NCBI RefSeq assembly: GCF_001279525.1 | Contig: NZ_LGDY01000001.1 | Location: forward strand, 365,669 to 429,668 | Reading direction: 5' to 3' | Source: Nocardia sp. NRRL S-836 | GTDB taxonomy: Bacteria; Actinomycetota; Actinomycetes; Mycobacteriales; Pseudonocardiaceae | DNA length: 64,000 nt | Shown: one piece after another, positions 55,449 through 64,000 of the stretch | Layout of the letters: each line of letters starts with the position of its first letter | How positions within the stretch are numbered: position 1 is the first letter of the stretch | Notes under the pieces: model-generated | What the model saw: only the letters and a program-made list of their open reading frames with translations | Databases searched by the model: none | What the model was told of the DNA's origin: nothing | Program-made: the position numbers and the translations under genes

Positions 55449-55874
55449 GCGGCCATAGCGTTTGCGGCAACGACCAACCGCAAGCTGGCCCGACGAATGG
55501 CGAGACGAGCGGGAGTTGAAGGGTGAGCGCACCGGTCCGCTACCCGATAATTCGCGGAGCCCCGCCGACCACATCGATCGCATGGTCGAGCTCGCCCGAG
55601 CTACGTCCCGGAATTGATGTCGCAAGAACAGCGGCAACGCCGGTGGCACCGCCCTGGTGCAGGGCTGGGCACGCAGCAGCGTCAGGAGCGACGGCGTGCC
55701 CCAGGGCACGGCGTGCAACACCCTCGGCTGAGCTGACACCGGCCACTGTGGAACCCGAAAACCGCTGACAGCACACCATTCCAGCAATCGGCGATGTCAA
55801 CTAACTGTCCGCTTTTCGCGGCGGATCTCGCGGTACGGTGAGAATTCTTGAGCCGCACCCCTGCCTGGAGAAGC
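55449..55874. other. Intergenic stretch without a recognisable gene
   Basis: 426 bp. Short frames on both strands lack homology and codon bias. No strong repeat or operator stands out. It must contain the promoter of the following kinase gene. Confidence 0.5.
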
Positions 55875-57032
55875 GTGAGAGAAGCCCGGTCGCCCGACGT
55901 GGAGCTGCTGGCGGCGACCACGAGCAAGCTGATCAGGCCCTTCGAGGCGGTCGTGCTGCTGCTCCAGGCCACGAACCTGGTCATGAGCGCGGTCAACGAC
56001 CGGTACCGCCCGGAAGTGGTCTGGGTGGTGCTGGTGCTCGGACTCGCGCACTTCCTGCTGGCGGTGCTGGTGCTGTACCGGCGCGGTCCGCTGACCCGCG
56101 GTCACGCGTGGACGTTCACCTGGATCGCGCTGATCTTCGTCGTCCAGCTCGCACTCGCCCACCTGCTCGCACCCGGCGACTTCGCCGCGTACGGCAACGG
56201 GGTGCCGATGGGCAACTACGCCCTCATCCCGCTCACGGTCTTCGCGTTCTACCCCTGGGGCGGGTTCCGCAGCACCGCGATGCGGTGGGTGATCGAGGCC
56301 GCGCTGGTCGTCGCGATCTCGTTGCACCCGCTGGTGATCATCGGTCTCACCCGCCACTGGGACTTCACCCCGGCACACCTGCGGAGCATCGCCCAGTACG
56401 CGATCTGGGCCGTCGTCTGGTTCCTGACGGGAAAGGGGATCGCGTGGTTGTGCCGCATCGCGGTGCGGGTCGAGAAGGACGCCATGGCGCGCAGCTACGA
56501 GGTGACGCTCGGGGACTTCCACTCCCACGTCGAGGCTGCGGCGCGGCGCATCGACGCGGGGCACGACGCGCGGGAGATCGGCCGCGAGCTGAGGGAGACC
56601 ACCTACCAGCGGCGGCGCCAGCTGCTGTTGCAGGAGGACAACGTCGGGGCGGTCGACATCGTGAAGAACGCGATCCGGCTGCACGGCGACCGGTTGCGCC
56701 TGCTGTCCTCCCCCTCGATCGGCGCACTGACCGTTCCGCGCGAGCGGGCCATCGTGCTCGAACAGGGTCTGGCCGACCTGCTCAAGAACGTCGTGGACCA
56801 CGGAGGCGGTGCGGTGGAGTTCGAGTTCCGGCTGGACGGTGACACGATGGTGTTCGACCTGCGCGACCGCGGACCTGGGCTGACGCCCGCGGAGTTCGCC
56901 GCCCCGGCGAGCACGATGCAACGCCTGCGCCGCAGGCTGATGGTGCTCGGCGGGGACCTGAGCCCTGTCCCCTCCCCCTCCGGAACCGGTGCGGCGCTGC
57001 GGCTCGCGCTCCCGTTGCGGGAGCGGCGATGA
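55875..57032 (+). CDS. Membrane sensor histidine kinase (atypical)
   Basis: 385 residues from GTG 55875 (GGAG just upstream). Five to six membrane helices (about 25-200), a coiled linker with DFHSHVEAAARRIDAG, and a GHKL ATPase domain (LADLLKNVVDHGGGAVEFE, DLRDRGPGLTPAEF, SGTGAALRLALPL). The usual phospho-His box is not obvious; the His in DFHSHVE is the best candidate. It overlaps the regulator gene by 4 bp. Confidence 0.75.
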   Translation: MREARSPDVELLAATTSKLIRPFEAVVLLLQATNLVMSAVNDRYRPEVVWVVLVLGLAHFLLAVLVLYRRGPLTRGHAWTFTWIALIFVVQLALAHLLAPGDFAAYGNGVPMGNYALIPLTVFAFYPWGGFRSTAMRWVIEAALVVAISLHPLVIIGLTRHWDFTPAHLRSIAQYAIWAVVWFLTGKGIAWLCRIAVRVEKDAMARSYEVTLGDFHSHVEAAARRIDAGHDAREIGRELRETTYQRRRQLLLQEDNVGAVDIVKNAIRLHGDRLRLLSSPSIGALTVPRERAIVLEQGLADLLKNVVDHGGGAVEFEFRLDGDTMVFDLRDRGPGLTPAEFAAPASTMQRLRRRLMVLGGDLSPVPSPSGTGAALRLALPLRERR

Positions 57033-57790
57033 CCAAGGCGAAGGTCCTGCTCGTCGAGGACGAGGGCGTCGCGGCCCAGATGGCCGTCACCGAGCTGCAC
57101 TCCGTGCTGTCGTGCGAGATCACCGTGGTGCCGGACCCGGTCGAGGCGCTGACCAGGCTCGCTCACGAGCCGGTCGACCTCGCCGTGGTCGACATGCTCT
57201 ACCAGGCGCATTCGGTCGAGTTCGAGCAGCGCCGCAGGCTCGGGCAGGTCAAGCTCACCGACCGGCGGTTGCACCTGAGCGGACTGGCCGTGCTGCACGC
57301 GGCCCGCACGGCCAACCCGGCGGCGAAGACGGTGCTGTGGACCAACGGTGAACCCAACCGCCGCCTGCACATGATGTTCGCACTTGAGCAGCTCGGCTGC
57401 CGGGTCATGTGTCCCAAGGACGCGGTCGGGAAGCTGGCCGCGGCCGTCCGCGCCGCCGTGGAGGAACGCGAGCACATCGACCCGTTGCTGCGCATGTACT
57501 TCCCGCCGCCGTCCGCGCCGACGCTGGCCGAGACGTTCTTCACCTCCAGCACGAGACTGGCGGTGTGGCGCGCCATCGCGCTCGGGGTGCACGAGCACGC
57601 CGCCATCGGCGCGGTCGTCGGGGTGACCGCGGGGACCGTGCGCAGCGGCATGGACGCGCTGCGCTCCCGGCTCGTGGCCTTCGACCCCGGCTGCTCGCCG
57701 GACGGCTCGCCGAGCGCCGAGGTGCTCCGCTACGCGAGCCAGAACTGGCAGTTCTTCCTGGACGACACGGTGCGGGAGTTCCACCGGTGA
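57029..57790 (+). CDS. Response regulator with C-terminal helix-turn-helix (atypical receiver)
   Basis: 253 residues. Receiver start KVLLVEDEGVAAQMA and phospho-Asp candidate in DLAVVDMLYQ. An unusually long insertion (about 65-90) follows, then TVLWTNGEP in place of the Thr/Ser switch strand and MCPKD with the conserved Lys. The C-terminal part has a LuxR-like HTH (AIGAVVGVTAGTVRSGMDALRSRL). It pairs with the overlapping kinase. Confidence 0.75.
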   Translation: MTKAKVLLVEDEGVAAQMAVTELHSVLSCEITVVPDPVEALTRLAHEPVDLAVVDMLYQAHSVEFEQRRRLGQVKLTDRRLHLSGLAVLHAARTANPAAKTVLWTNGEPNRRLHMMFALEQLGCRVMCPKDAVGKLAAAVRAAVEEREHIDPLLRMYFPPPSAPTLAETFFTSSTRLAVWRAIALGVHEHAAIGAVVGVTAGTVRSGMDALRSRLVAFDPGCSPDGSPSAEVLRYASQNWQFFLDDTVREFHR

Positions 57791-58200
57791 CGACGACCCG
57801 CCGAACCGACCGGTGGCTGCCCTACGTGCTGCTGACGATCCTGGTGCTGACGTGGGTCGTCCTCGCCGCGACCGCGCCGGCGGCGGTCAACCGGCAGCTC
57901 ACCGTCGATGTGACGTGCACGTCCGGAAATCCCGCCGTCGGGGCGTGGATCGAGTCCAGCACAGGGGGATCGTGGTGGGCGGAGAAGGGCGAACCCGGCA
58001 CGAGCACGGCGCGGAGGTTCGTGTTCACGCAGGTGTTCGAAGGCTCCTACCGGGTCGACGTGGGCTGCGGCGGCACCGAGGGGCAATGGGGTGTTCCCGC
58101 GTCGTCAGCGGACAGTTCCGCTCCGTACCGGAAACTCGCGTGCGACGACCTCAACGTCACAGTCACCGACACGGTGAGAAGCCGTTGCCACGACCAGTAA
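57787..58200 (+). CDS. Membrane-anchored protein of unknown function
   Basis: 137 residues from GTG 57787 (GTGA overlap with the regulator gene). One N-terminal membrane helix (WLPYVLLTILVLTWVVLAATA), then an outside domain of about 105 residues with three cysteines (VTCTSGNPAVGAWIESSTGGSWW, VGCGGTEGQWG, LACDDLNVTV). Last gene of the kinase/regulator operon. No family recognised. Confidence 0.7.
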   Translation: MTTTRRTDRWLPYVLLTILVLTWVVLAATAPAAVNRQLTVDVTCTSGNPAVGAWIESSTGGSWWAEKGEPGTSTARRFVFTQVFEGSYRVDVGCGGTEGQWGVPASSADSSAPYRKLACDDLNVTVTDTVRSRCHDQ

Positions 58201-58332
58201 GCGCGCACTACTAGCAGCGCCACCGCCGCGCGCACATCCACATATGTCGGTTCTGCCGGCCACGAGTTCCTTGCAGAGTCAGAGGGGCAGAGAGCGCGAC
58301 CCGCGCCTCGAACCCAGAAGGAGCTCGACATC

Positions 58333-58713
58333 ATGAAGATCCTGTCCCGTGCCCTGGGCGCGGCGGTCGCCACCGCGGCGCTCGCGCTGGTGGCACCGGC
58401 GGCCGACGCCGCCCCGGTGCACACCGACGGTGAGATCACCGCCCAGTACGCCACGATGCTGGTCCAGTCCGGTGCCGCCGCCCGCACCGACGCCTACCTC
58501 AACAACACCTTCCTGGGCTGGGTCACCGCCGACCCCGGCTCGAACTACCAGGTGTCCTGGGTCGACTGCTGGAAGGACGGTGACTGGGCGACCGGCAACT
58601 ACAGCAGCAACCGCTGGTTCAAGGCCTACGTGACGCACACCGGCGGCGCGACGCAGTGGGCGTTCGTCCACTCCTCGTACGTCACGAACCAGTCGGCCGT
58701 GCGCGGCTGCTGA
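58333..58713 (+). CDS. Small secreted SH3-like protein
   Basis: 126 residues from ATG 58333 (AAGGAGC upstream). Signal peptide to about residue 26 (ADA-APV). The mature 100 residues contain two Cys, many Trp/Tyr and a repeat-like WVDCWKDGDWATGNYSSNRWFK, similar to bacterial SH3-type secreted proteins of actinomycetes. Function unknown. Confidence 0.75.
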   Translation: MKILSRALGAAVATAALALVAPAADAAPVHTDGEITAQYATMLVQSGAAARTDAYLNNTFLGWVTADPGSNYQVSWVDCWKDGDWATGNYSSNRWFKAYVTHTGGATQWAFVHSSYVTNQSAVRGC

Positions 58714-58719
58714 TCCGGT

Positions 58720-58753
58720 GGAGCCTGGTCTGCGGCTTCGCAGACCAGGCTCC
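58720..58753. terminator. Strong bidirectional hairpin terminator
   Basis: A perfect 15-bp stem (GGAGCCTGGTCTGCG at 58720-58734 and its complement at 58739-58753) with a GCTT loop, between the convergent secreted-protein and cellulase genes. Confidence 0.8.
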
Positions 58754-58761
58754 GGCGCGGA

Positions 58762-60282
58762 TCACCGCGTGGCGTAAGGGTCCTGACCGAGCAGGTGGGC
58801 CTTGAACCCCTCACCCACACCGGCCTCCGGCGTGCCGTTCCAGTCCTTGATCAGCACCGCACCCGAGCTGCAGCCCCACGGGTTCCACGTCCACGCCAGG
58901 TAGCTCAGTGCGTGGGCGTCCGCCCAGTCGGCCAGCCGCTGCATGTAGGCGAAGCCGCAGTCGTCCTGGCCGAACTCGCCGAGCACCACGGGAACCTGCG
59001 CGGCGAGCGGGGCGATCTGCGTGTCCCAGCACGTTTCGCTGGCGCAGGCGTTGAAGCTGTAGGCGTGCCAGGAGGCCGCGATGTTGTTCAACGGGTCGGC
59101 CGGCTTGTGGGCCAGCCACTCGCGCATGTCGTTGGCCCATTCGAGGCCGCCCAGCATCAGGACGTTGGTCGCGCCGGTCGACCGCACCGCGTCGACCAGG
59201 TCCTGCATGCCCGCGGTCTCGTAGGGCAGACCGGTGCACGTGCCGCCGTCGCGCCAGCACTGCCAGCCCACGGTCTTGTTCCAGTCCGCCGCGATCTCCG
59301 GGTAGGGCTCGTTGAACAGGTCGAAGACGACCGCGTCGTTGCCCTTGAACGCGGTGGCGACGCCGGTCCAGAACTGCGTGGCGTACTTCGCGTCCGGCAT
59401 CGGCTTCTGGCACACGGCGTGCTCGTCCTTGCAGTGCCAGTCCGGGCCGTTGGTGTAGGCGCCCCAGGTCCAGTGCAGGTCGAGGATCACGGTGATGCCG
59501 CTCGCGACGAGCCGGTTCGCGTAGTCCTTGACGGCCTGCTGGTAGGCCGCACCGCCGGGTGAGCCGTTGACGCCCAGCCAGCACTCCTCGTTCAACGGGA
59601 TGCGGACCGCGTGGATGTTCCAGGTCTTCATCGCGTCCACGGACGCCTGGTCCACCGGGCCGCCGTCCCACATGCCCTTGCCCTGCACGCAGGCGAACTC
59701 GCCGCTCGACCGGCTCACGCCGAGCAGCCGGTACGGCTGGCCCTGCGCGGTCACGATGCGGTTGCCGGACACGCGCAGCGCGGGCGCGGGGCCGTCAGCG
59801 GGCGGGCCGGTCGTCGTGGTCGTGGTCGTGGTGGTGGTCGTCGGGTCGGTGCCGGTGCACGCGGAGCCGTTGACGGCGAAGTCCGCCGGTTTGGCGTTGG
59901 TACCGCTGTAGGAGAAGTTCGCGCCCGCCTTGACGGTGCCGCCGGCGGGGACGGAGCTGTTCCAGCTCATGCCGGTGACGGTGACCTTGTTCCCGGTCTG
60001 GGACCAGTTGCCGTTCCAGCCGTTCTGCAGCGTCTGGTTGCCGGCGTAGCTGTAGGTGAGCGTCCAGCCGTCGACCGCCGCCGAACTGGCGTTCGTGATG
60101 CTCAGGTTGGCGCCGAAGCCGCTGCCCCAGTCGTTGGTCGTGTAGTCGACCCGGCACGCGAACGGGGCCGCGCCGCTGGCCGGCGCTCCTCCCGCGACCG
60201 CTATGAGGGCCGTGCACGCGAGGGACACCGCGGCCGCCGCGGCGGCCAGGGCTGTTCGGCGGTTACTGGATCTTCCCGACAT
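58762..60282 (-). CDS. Secreted cellulase: CBM2 plus GH5 endoglucanase
   Basis: 506 residues from ATG 60282, set by AAGGAG five bases upstream (an ATG at 60300 would overlie it). Signal peptide, CBM2 (about 38-140; CRVDYTTNDWGSGFGANLSITN), a linker with eleven threonines, then GH5 (about 165-500) with acid/base Glu in FDLFNEPYPE and nucleophile Glu in VPVVLGEFGQDDCG. It cuts beta-1,4-glucan outside the cell. A perfect CebR-type operator lies 36 bases upstream. Confidence 0.92.
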   Translation of the reverse strand: MSGRSSNRRTALAAAAAAVSLACTALIAVAGGAPASGAAPFACRVDYTTNDWGSGFGANLSITNASSAAVDGWTLTYSYAGNQTLQNGWNGNWSQTGNKVTVTGMSWNSSVPAGGTVKAGANFSYSGTNAKPADFAVNGSACTGTDPTTTTTTTTTTTGPPADGPAPALRVSGNRIVTAQGQPYRLLGVSRSSGEFACVQGKGMWDGGPVDQASVDAMKTWNIHAVRIPLNEECWLGVNGSPGGAAYQQAVKDYANRLVASGITVILDLHWTWGAYTNGPDWHCKDEHAVCQKPMPDAKYATQFWTGVATAFKGNDAVVFDLFNEPYPEIAADWNKTVGWQCWRDGGTCTGLPYETAGMQDLVDAVRSTGATNVLMLGGLEWANDMREWLAHKPADPLNNIAASWHAYSFNACASETCWDTQIAPLAAQVPVVLGEFGQDDCGFAYMQRLADWADAHALSYLAWTWNPWGCSSGAVLIKDWNGTPEAGVGEGFKAHLLGQDPYATR

Positions 60283-60317
60283 CAGCACTCCTTCGTGCAC
60301 GTCGTTCAGCGCCGTTC

Positions 60318-60331
60318 TGGGAGCGCTCCCA
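60318..60331. promoter_or_regulatory. CebR-type operator TGGGAGCGCTCCCA
   Basis: Exact match to the 14-bp palindrome known from Streptomyces and Thermobifida cellulase genes, bound by the LacI-family repressor CebR/CelR and released by cello-oligosaccharides. It stands directly upstream of the GH5 cellulase. No cebR gene is in the window. Confidence 0.92.
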
Positions 60332-60456
60332 GCGCAGAACGTAGCGAAGGAGCGACTGGACGTAAAGAGCTGGATCGCGTAACCCGCGAGCAGGTGCGCG
60401 GCCGGGCTGTCGTGGGCGCTCAGCTGACGCGCAGCGCGGTCGCCAGGCCGGAAGAC

Positions 60457-63342
60457 TCAGCCCGGCAACCGAACCCCCATCTCGCGGTAGTGCCCGGCGG
60501 CCTCGCCGACGCGCCCCAGCCCGTGCAGCGCGTGCGCCACCTCGATCCGGTAGCCGATTCGGCGCGCCAGCTCCAGAGCGCGTTCGAACGACGAGTCAGC
60601 GTCGGCGGAGCCCAGCTCCCGTTGCACCGAACCCAGCACGTTCCACGCGGTCGCCAGGTGGTCGACCAGCGAACCACGCCGCAGGTCCTCGACCACCCCG
60701 GAGGCGACCTCCAGCGCGCGGTCCAGGTGGCCCGCCCTGCGGTGGCCGGCGGCGAGCTTGATCCGGCCGCGCACGGTGTAGTCGGTGTTGCCGACCTCGC
60801 GCGCCAGCTCCACCCCCTCGTACAGCGAGCGCAACGCCTGCTCGTGCTCACCCTGCCTGCTCAGCGTCGCGCCCAGGCCGGACAGCACGGACGCCTCCTC
60901 GCTGCGTTCGGCGATCTCCCTGCTCTGCGCCAGTGCTTTGCTCAGGTGCGTCCAGGCCGTGTCGAGATCGCCCACGGCCAGCGCGATGCGGCCGAGGTTG
61001 CCGATGCAGATCGCCAGTACTCGGGAGTTCCCGTTGGCGGCGTGGAGATCCGCTGCGAGACGGGTGGACTCGAACGCCAGCGGGTAGTCGCCGAGTCGTT
61101 GGTGCAGCATGCCCTTGATGGCGAGCGCGTACGCCTCGCCCGCCTGGTCGGCCAGCTGGCGGACCAGGTCCAGGTTCTGCGTCGCGTACTCCATCGCCTC
61201 GCGGTAGCGGCACGCCATGTAGTGCGTGAGCGTGACCTGCGAGAGGTTCACGGCTTGCGCGCGCGTGTCGCCCGACCGGCGCACGGCTTCGAGGCCGGCC
61301 TCCTGCAGCACCACGAGCTCGTCGATGCGGTGTGTGATCATCAGGAAGTGGCCGAGGTGGCGCGGCAGGTCGCGCGCGTGCCGGTCGGAACCGGTGCGCA
61401 CGGCGTGGGCACCGGCCGCGATGAGGTTGCGGTGCTCGCCGGTGAACCACGCGAGAGCCGTGGGCAACGTGAACACGTCCGGCATCGACGCCGGTGGGTG
61501 GGCGATCTCCGGTTCGGCGCGTCTGCGGCCCGGCTGCAACGCGTCCGCGGCGCGATCGGTCACGGCGAGGTAGTAGTCGAGCAGCCGTGCGTCGGCCTCC
61601 TCGCGGCGGTCGGCGTCCGAGACGAGGCTCAGCGCGTGCTCGCGCAACAGGTCGTGCAACCGGAACCGGGAACGCTCGCGCTGCTCCAGCAGGTGGTGGT
61701 CGAGCAGGTCCTCCAGCAGGTCCTCCGCGGCGAAGCGCCCGACACCGAGCAACGCGGCGGCGGCGTGCGCGTCGATGTCCACGCCGGGGTGTGCGCCCAG
61801 CAACCGGAACGCCTGCTGCTGGCCCGTTTCCAGGTGGGCGTAGGACAACGCGAACGCGGCGGCGACGTCGCGGTCGTCGATCGCCAGTTCGGATAATCGT
61901 TGCTGTTCGGTGCGCAGCCGCTCGACGAGGTCTCCGACCGTCCACCTGGGACGGTGGCGCAACCGCGCACCCGCTATCCGCACCGCCAGGGGCAGGTAGC
62001 CGCACAGCGCGACGAGCTCGGCCACGCCGTCACCGCGGTCCTCGCCGACCACGCGGCGGAACAGCAGCTCGGCGTCGGAGGGCGGCAGCACCTCCAGCGA
62101 CAGCGGCAGCGCACCGTCCAGGTTGGGCAGTCGGCGTCTGCTGGTCACGATGACGGCGCAGCCGGGCGAACCCGGTACGAGCGGGCGCACCTGCGCCGCG
62201 TCCACCGCGTTGTCCAGGATCACCAGCGCTCTGCGGCCCGACATCGCGGTGCGCCACTCGGCGACGCGTCCGTCGACGTCGGCGGGGATGTCCTGCGAGT
62301 TGACACCGATCGAGCGCAGCAGCACGCCCAGCGCGGCGTGCGGGTCGACGGGCTCGCGGGACGGGGTGAACCCGTGCAGGTCGACGAAGAGCCGCCCGTC
62401 CGGGAAACGATCCGCGAGCGCGTGGCCCGCCCGCACGGCCAGCACGGTCTTGCCGACCCCTGCCATGCCGTCGATCGAGATGATGCTGCCGCTGGTGGCG
62501 AGCAACCGCGCGAGCTCGTCCACCCGGCCGGTGAAGTCAGGCAGGTCGAACGGGAGCGAGTCCGGTGCCCTGGTCTCGGCGACGGGAGGCGGTTCCGGTT
62601 CCGGCGCCCGCGCGGGCTCGGTGCCGCTCAGGCTCTGGTCGGAACGCAGGATGCGCTCGTACAGCGACTTCAGCTCCGGGCCGGGATCGACGCCCAGGTC
62701 GTCGGCGAGCAACCGGCGGCACTCGTCGTAGCGGCGCAACGCCTCCGCCTGCCTGCCGCACCTGTGCAGCGCGAGCATCAGCAGTCCGACGAGCTTCTCC
62801 TGGTACGGGTGCTCGGCGCAGAGCGCGGAGAGGTCGCCGACGACCCCGCGGTGGCGGCCGAGCTCCAGCTCGCGTTCGACCCACTCCTCGGCGACGGCCA
62901 GGTGCTCCTGCACGAGCCCGTCCCGCAGCCGGTCGACCACCGAGGACCCGGCGACCCCGTCGAACGGCCTCCCCCGCCACAGCGCGAGCGCCTTGAACAG
63001 CCCGGACGCCGGGTGCTCCGACGCCCTGGCCTGCGCCACGAGACGGCGGAACACGTGCAGGTCGACCTCGGCGTCCAGCGCGTAGCCGGGCGAGCGCCGC
63101 ACGATGCCGAGGCCGGTGGGCTTGAGGATCTTGCGCAGCCGCGAGACGTAACCGTGCACGAGACCGCGCCAGTCGCCGGGTGGTTCCTCGCCCCACAGCG
63201 CCTCGGCGAGCCGGTCGACGGACACGCCCTGGCCCGCGTTGAAGGCGAGAACGGCGAGCACGCAGCGTTGCTGGGGAGGGCCGGCCGCGAGCCGCTCCCC
63301 CTCGTGCCAGATCTCGACCGACCCCAGGATTCCGATCTCCAT
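60457..63342 (-). CDS. SARP-family regulator with NB-ARC ATPase and TPR domains (AfsR-like)
   Basis: 961 residues from ATG 63342 (an ATG 15 bases upstream is also possible; neither has a strong ribosome site). OmpR-like DNA-binding domain (about 5-90), BTAD (about 95-240; HYQEKL-type helices and LGVDPGPELKSLYERIL). NB-ARC follows (about 265-520; Walker A GMAGVGKTVLA, Walker B ALVILDN, GLPLAV-like GYLPLAVRIAG), then C-terminal TPRs (about 640-960). Such STAND-type proteins activate secondary-metabolite or developmental genes on an ATP-dependent signal. No biosynthetic cluster is visible here. Confidence 0.9.
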   Translation of the reverse strand: MEIGILGSVEIWHEGERLAAGPPQQRCVLAVLAFNAGQGVSVDRLAEALWGEEPPGDWRGLVHGYVSRLRKILKPTGLGIVRRSPGYALDAEVDLHVFRRLVAQARASEHPASGLFKALALWRGRPFDGVAGSSVVDRLRDGLVQEHLAVAEEWVERELELGRHRGVVGDLSALCAEHPYQEKLVGLLMLALHRCGRQAEALRRYDECRRLLADDLGVDPGPELKSLYERILRSDQSLSGTEPARAPEPEPPPVAETRAPDSLPFDLPDFTGRVDELARLLATSGSIISIDGMAGVGKTVLAVRAGHALADRFPDGRLFVDLHGFTPSREPVDPHAALGVLLRSIGVNSQDIPADVDGRVAEWRTAMSGRRALVILDNAVDAAQVRPLVPGSPGCAVIVTSRRRLPNLDGALPLSLEVLPPSDAELLFRRVVGEDRGDGVAELVALCGYLPLAVRIAGARLRHRPRWTVGDLVERLRTEQQRLSELAIDDRDVAAAFALSYAHLETGQQQAFRLLGAHPGVDIDAHAAAALLGVGRFAAEDLLEDLLDHHLLEQRERSRFRLHDLLREHALSLVSDADRREEADARLLDYYLAVTDRAADALQPGRRRAEPEIAHPPASMPDVFTLPTALAWFTGEHRNLIAAGAHAVRTGSDRHARDLPRHLGHFLMITHRIDELVVLQEAGLEAVRRSGDTRAQAVNLSQVTLTHYMACRYREAMEYATQNLDLVRQLADQAGEAYALAIKGMLHQRLGDYPLAFESTRLAADLHAANGNSRVLAICIGNLGRIALAVGDLDTAWTHLSKALAQSREIAERSEEASVLSGLGATLSRQGEHEQALRSLYEGVELAREVGNTDYTVRGRIKLAAGHRRAGHLDRALEVASGVVEDLRRGSLVDHLATAWNVLGSVQRELGSADADSSFERALELARRIGYRIEVAHALHGLGRVGEAAGHYREMGVRLPG

Positions 63343-63439
63343 GACGGTCGCCACCATAGCGTCCAGGTTTTGTGCAGGTGCCCTGCTTACCTTTTCTCCC
63401 GAACTTGAACTCGCATCTCAACTGGGGAGATCGGCATCC

Positions 63440-64000
63440 ATGTCCAGACGTCTGTGCGCCCTGATCGCCGTCGCGGTCCTGCCGCTGGCCACCCTCACCG
63501 CTCCGGCCGCGGTGGCCGAGCAGGCCGGTGGTCCCGAAGCCTGCGCCTACCACGCCGACCAGGCGGGTTTCACCGGCGAGGCGCTGGTCGAGGCGATCGC
63601 GGTCGGCATGACCGAGTCGCACTGCCGGCCCGACGCGACCCACCGCGACGAGAACGGCCAGCTCGACCAGGGCCTGTACCAGATCTCGTCGCTCGACGGC
63701 AGCCGCAACAACTGCTACCTGAACCCGGCCTGCAACGCCGAGGTCGCGCACGGCATGTACGAGGCGCAGGGTGAGAGGTGGCTGCCGAAGTGGAAGGCGA
63801 GCTTCGGGACGCAGCGCTACCGCGACTGGCTGCCGGTCGCACGGGAGGCGGCCAAGCCGTACCTGGAGCCGCGGATCGGCCGGATCGGTGTGCTGTCCGG
63901 TGGCACGTTGTCGGTGAAGGAGGGTGACCTGTGGTCGAGCTGGACGACGCAGGCGCATGGTGTGGCGAAGTTCGAGATCGACGGTGACCGCATCGGTGTG
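63440..64000 (+). CDS. Secreted lysozyme-like (SLT/GEWL-type) protein, partial
   Basis: Starts at ATG 63440 (GGGGAGA upstream) and runs open through the window end (187 codons seen). Signal peptide to AVA-EQAGG. The mature part contains GFTGEALVEAIAVGMTESHC, RDENGQLDQGLYQISS and NPACNAEVAHGMYEAQGERWLPKW, the lytic transglycosylase pattern with catalytic Glu in MTESHC. A further beta-rich domain begins near residue 150. It would act on peptidoglycan outside the cell. Confidence 0.7.
   Translation, partial: MSRRLCALIAVAVLPLATLTAPAAVAEQAGGPEACAYHADQAGFTGEALVEAIAVGMTESHCRPDATHRDENGQLDQGLYQISSLDGSRNNCYLNPACNAEVAHGMYEAQGERWLPKWKASFGTQRYRDWLPVAREAAKPYLEPRIGRIGVLSGGTLSVKEGDLWSSWTTQAHGVAKFEIDGDRIGV

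Noticed and set aside
55540..55800. An 86-codon minus-strand frame in the gap after the carboxylesterase
   Set aside because: It has an approximate hydrophobic look but no ribosome site or family; not supported as a gene.
59810..59850. A short GGTCGT-type tandem repeat
   Set aside because: It is only the threonine linker of the cellulase (eleven Thr codons on the complement), not a repeat array or CRISPR.

Overview
The window is high-GC DNA (roughly 70%) with strong G/C third-position bias, GTG starts, Tat and Sec exports, SARP and LacI regulators and a DevR/DevS pair. This points to a filamentous actinomycete. A Pseudonocardiales-type genome (Lentzea or Saccharothrix-like) is my guess; no rRNA or tRNA gene is present to settle it.

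Layout. (1) 1-8.8 kb: a pectin / rhamnogalacturonan locus with the end of an SGNH esterase, an alpha/beta hydrolase, a GH43, a beta-helix PL9-type lyase, a frameshifted PL26 (PcRGLX-like) lyase, a remnant of a second lyase and a LacI regulator. An 11-bp operator sequence occurs in front of both the PL26 gene and the lacI gene. (2) 8.9-19.5 kb: an arabinan locus with a secreted endo-arabinanase and two secreted GH43 enzymes (CBM13, CBM42). Facing them is a sugar ABC operon (binding lipoprotein, MalF-like and MalG-like permeases) ending in a cytoplasmic GH51 arabinofuranosidase, with a divergent LacI regulator and three related palindromes. (3) 19.5-44.3 kb: a hypoxia/dormancy-type island. It has universal stress proteins, a P-type ATPase, PPK2, a GNAT/ADP-forming acyl-CoA synthetase fusion, MgtC/DUF4010, DUF1918, CBS, SHOCT, Acg-type nitroreductase, phosphoketolase, acetate kinase, and the DevR/DosR-type regulator with its haem-GAF kinase DevS. 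Palindromes close to the mycobacterial Dos box lie 36-85 bp in front of several of these genes. A TIGR04141-type gene and an intact-ended IS630 element sit inside the island. (4) 44.3-46.1 kb: VOC protein / MarR pair and a frameshifted methyltransferase. (5) 46.35-48.9 kb: a protein fusing a type I periplasmic binding domain to a pentameric ligand-gated ion-channel core. (6) 49-52.1 kb: a decayed PobA-like hydroxylase split by an IS1634-type composite element that carries a VOC gene and an epoxide hydrolase pseudogene. (7) 52.1-58.7 kb: AraC regulator, MBL hydrolase, type-B carboxylesterase, a kinase/regulator/membrane-protein operon and a small secreted protein. (8) 58.8-64 kb: a CBM2-GH5 cellulase behind a perfect CebR-type box, a SARP/NB-ARC/TPR regulator and the start of a secreted lysozyme-like protein.

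How it works together (inference). Regions 1, 2 and 8 let the cell break down pectin side chains, arabinan and cellulose outside, import arabino-oligosaccharides and finish hydrolysis inside, each under its own LacI-type operator. Region 3 would be switched on by low oxygen through DevS-DevR. It combines ATP-saving acetyl-phosphate metabolism (Xfp-AckA), ion pumping, polyphosphate use and stress-protein binding of nucleotides. Several genes carry single-base frameshifts or are remnants: PL26 lyase, MgtC/DUF4010, one USP, flavodoxin, WS/DGAT, nitroreductase copy, methyltransferase, PobA and epoxide hydrolase. Part of this may be sequencing error, but the truncations and internal deletions are real decay.
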